Source: JBAYNS01 sp041678625 (lineage in GTDB: Bacteria > Patescibacteriota > Gracilibacteria > Peribacterales > Peribacteraceae). Taken from it: a DNA stretch of 5,817 nucleotides. The position numbers and the translations under genes were made by a program. Positions 5,228 to 5,817 of the stretch are shown here, one piece after another. Location of the stretch: NCBI GenBank assembly GCA_041678625.1, contig JBAYNS010000078.1:1-5817 (forward strand). Direction: 5' to 3'. The notes beneath the pieces are model-generated. The model did no database searches and was not told where the DNA came from. It was given only the letters and a program-made list of their open reading frames with translations. Position 1 is the first letter of the stretch; every line of letters begins with the position of its first letter.

Positions 5228-5247
5228 ACGTCGTTTACGAACGACGT
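5228..5247 (+). other. Perfect hairpin immediately upstream of the 23S 5' end
   Basis: ACGTCGTT (5228-5235) pairs perfectly with AACGACGT (5240-5247) around TACG, a UNCG-class tetraloop sequence closed here by T-A. It ends where the recognisable 23S sequence begins. It may mark the processing site of the precursor, or be a 5' extension retained in the mature rRNA, because AGTTAAG just before it (5221-5227) also resembles the usual 23S 5' terminus. Confidence 0.55.
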
Positions 5248-5817
5248 GGTAAAAGAACGTTACTCATCGCATCACACGGATGCCTCGACTCTGTACTCCG
5301 ACGAAGGACGTGGCCAGCTGCGATAAGCCTCGGTAAGCCGCTAGGCAGGCGTTATAACCGGGGATTTCCGAATGGGGAAACCCAATCTTCGTAATGGAAG
5401 ATAATCCCGCGTAAGCGGGAAGGTCACTCTGCGAACTGAAACATCTCAGTAACAGAGGAAAAGAAATCAATAGAGATTCTCTGAGTAGTGGCGAGCGAAA
5501 AGGGAACAGCCTAAACCCCGCTTTATGCGGGGGGTTGTAGGAGCCCAATATCCGATTGTTTCACTCTAGGCAAACGACCCTGGAACGGGCGGCCAAAGAG
5601 GGTGAGAGCCCCGTCGCCGAAAGAGCGAAACACGGTAGGGATTTCCTGAGTAGGGTCGGACACGTGTAATCCGGCCTGAATCTGGGTGGACCACCATCCA
5701 AGGCTAAATAGGTACAGAGATCAATAGCGGATAGTACCGTGAGGGAAAGGTGAAAAGCACCCCGAAAGGGGGATGAAATAGTCTCTGAAATGTGATGCGT
5801 TCAAGGAATTGGAGCCC
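5248..5817 (+). rRNA. rrl: 23S ribosomal RNA, 5' portion (domain I), cut by window end
   Basis: Many near-universal 23S blocks appear in order: CACACGGATGCC (5273-5284), GACGAAGGACGTG (5299-5311), CTGCGATAAGC, GTTATAACCGGGGATTTCC, GAATGGGGAAACCC, GAACTGAAACATCT, AGGAAAAGAAATCAA, GTAGTGGCGAGCGAA, GGGTGAGAGCCCCGT, GAGTAGGGTCGGACACGTG, CCATCCAAGGCTAAATA and AGTACCGTGAGGGAAAGGTGAAAAG. The last bases align near E. coli position 540, so spacing is close to normal and no large insertion or intron is seen in this part. The 5' end is approximate (about 5248), set by aligning GGATGCC with E. coli positions 26-32; a start near 5221 with an inserted hairpin is the alternative. No 16S gene or tRNA lies upstream, where ssb is found instead. 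The gene continues past the window. Confidence 0.98.

Larger units (their letters stand above)
4917..5247 (+). other. Structured non-coding leader of the 23S rRNA transcript
   Basis: The 440 nt between ssb and 23S contain no gene I can recognise, no tRNA and no 16S sequence. The open frames here show skewed residues and no known motif. From the predicted start near 4917 the RNA would contain, in order, a terminator-like hairpin, two long hairpins with tandem G-A mismatches, a boxA-like element, and a hairpin next to the rRNA 5' end. Such structure suits precursor rRNA processing or antitermination; this is inference. Confidence 0.5.

Overview
The window is bacterial. It carries the last 42 codons of an Fe/Mn superoxide dismutase gene, a complete rpoB (RNA polymerase beta subunit), a complete ssb-like single-stranded DNA-binding protein gene, and the first ~570 nt of a 23S rRNA gene. 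All lie on the + strand. Genes use the standard code, with no TGA read through, and base composition is roughly balanced. The lineage cannot be fixed from sequence alone. Several traits would fit a reduced or divergent bacterium such as a member of the Candidate Phyla Radiation (Patescibacteria): rpoB without rpoC or ribosomal-protein neighbours, a 23S gene without a 16S gene directly upstream, and genes lacking a usable Shine-Dalgarno. This is an inference, not an identification.

Layout: 1-126 is the sod 3' end. 127-266 holds a sigma70-type promoter (TTGACG, 16 nt, TACACT) and a leader with an AGGAG-containing hairpin. 267-4226 is rpoB, with a long lysine-rich N-terminal extension resembling histone H1 tails and a strongly acidic C-terminal tail. 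4227-4390 is a structured intergenic region: a GGGCTA-repeat hairpin, a second pair of overlapping hairpins, then weak promoter elements. 4391-4807 is ssb, whose protein lacks the usual acidic DDIPF-type tip. 4808-5247 is a 440-nt non-coding stretch with a strong promoter (TTGACT, 16 nt, TACAAT, GC-rich discriminator), a terminator-like hairpin with six T, two hairpins rich in tandem G-A mismatches, and an 8-bp hairpin abutting the rRNA. From about 5248 to the window end is 23S rRNA domain I.

Functionally the window groups transcription (rpoB), DNA replication and repair (ssb) and translation (23S) genes, each apparently with its own promoter, so it does not look like one operon. The promoters ahead of rpoB and the rRNA share a 16-nt spacer, a TACA-type -10 and a GC-rich discriminator, which hints at common growth-rate control. 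I found no mobile element, CRISPR array, tRNA or obvious new multi-gene system. The most unusual items are the doubly charged extensions of RpoB and the elaborate leader of an apparently unlinked 23S gene.
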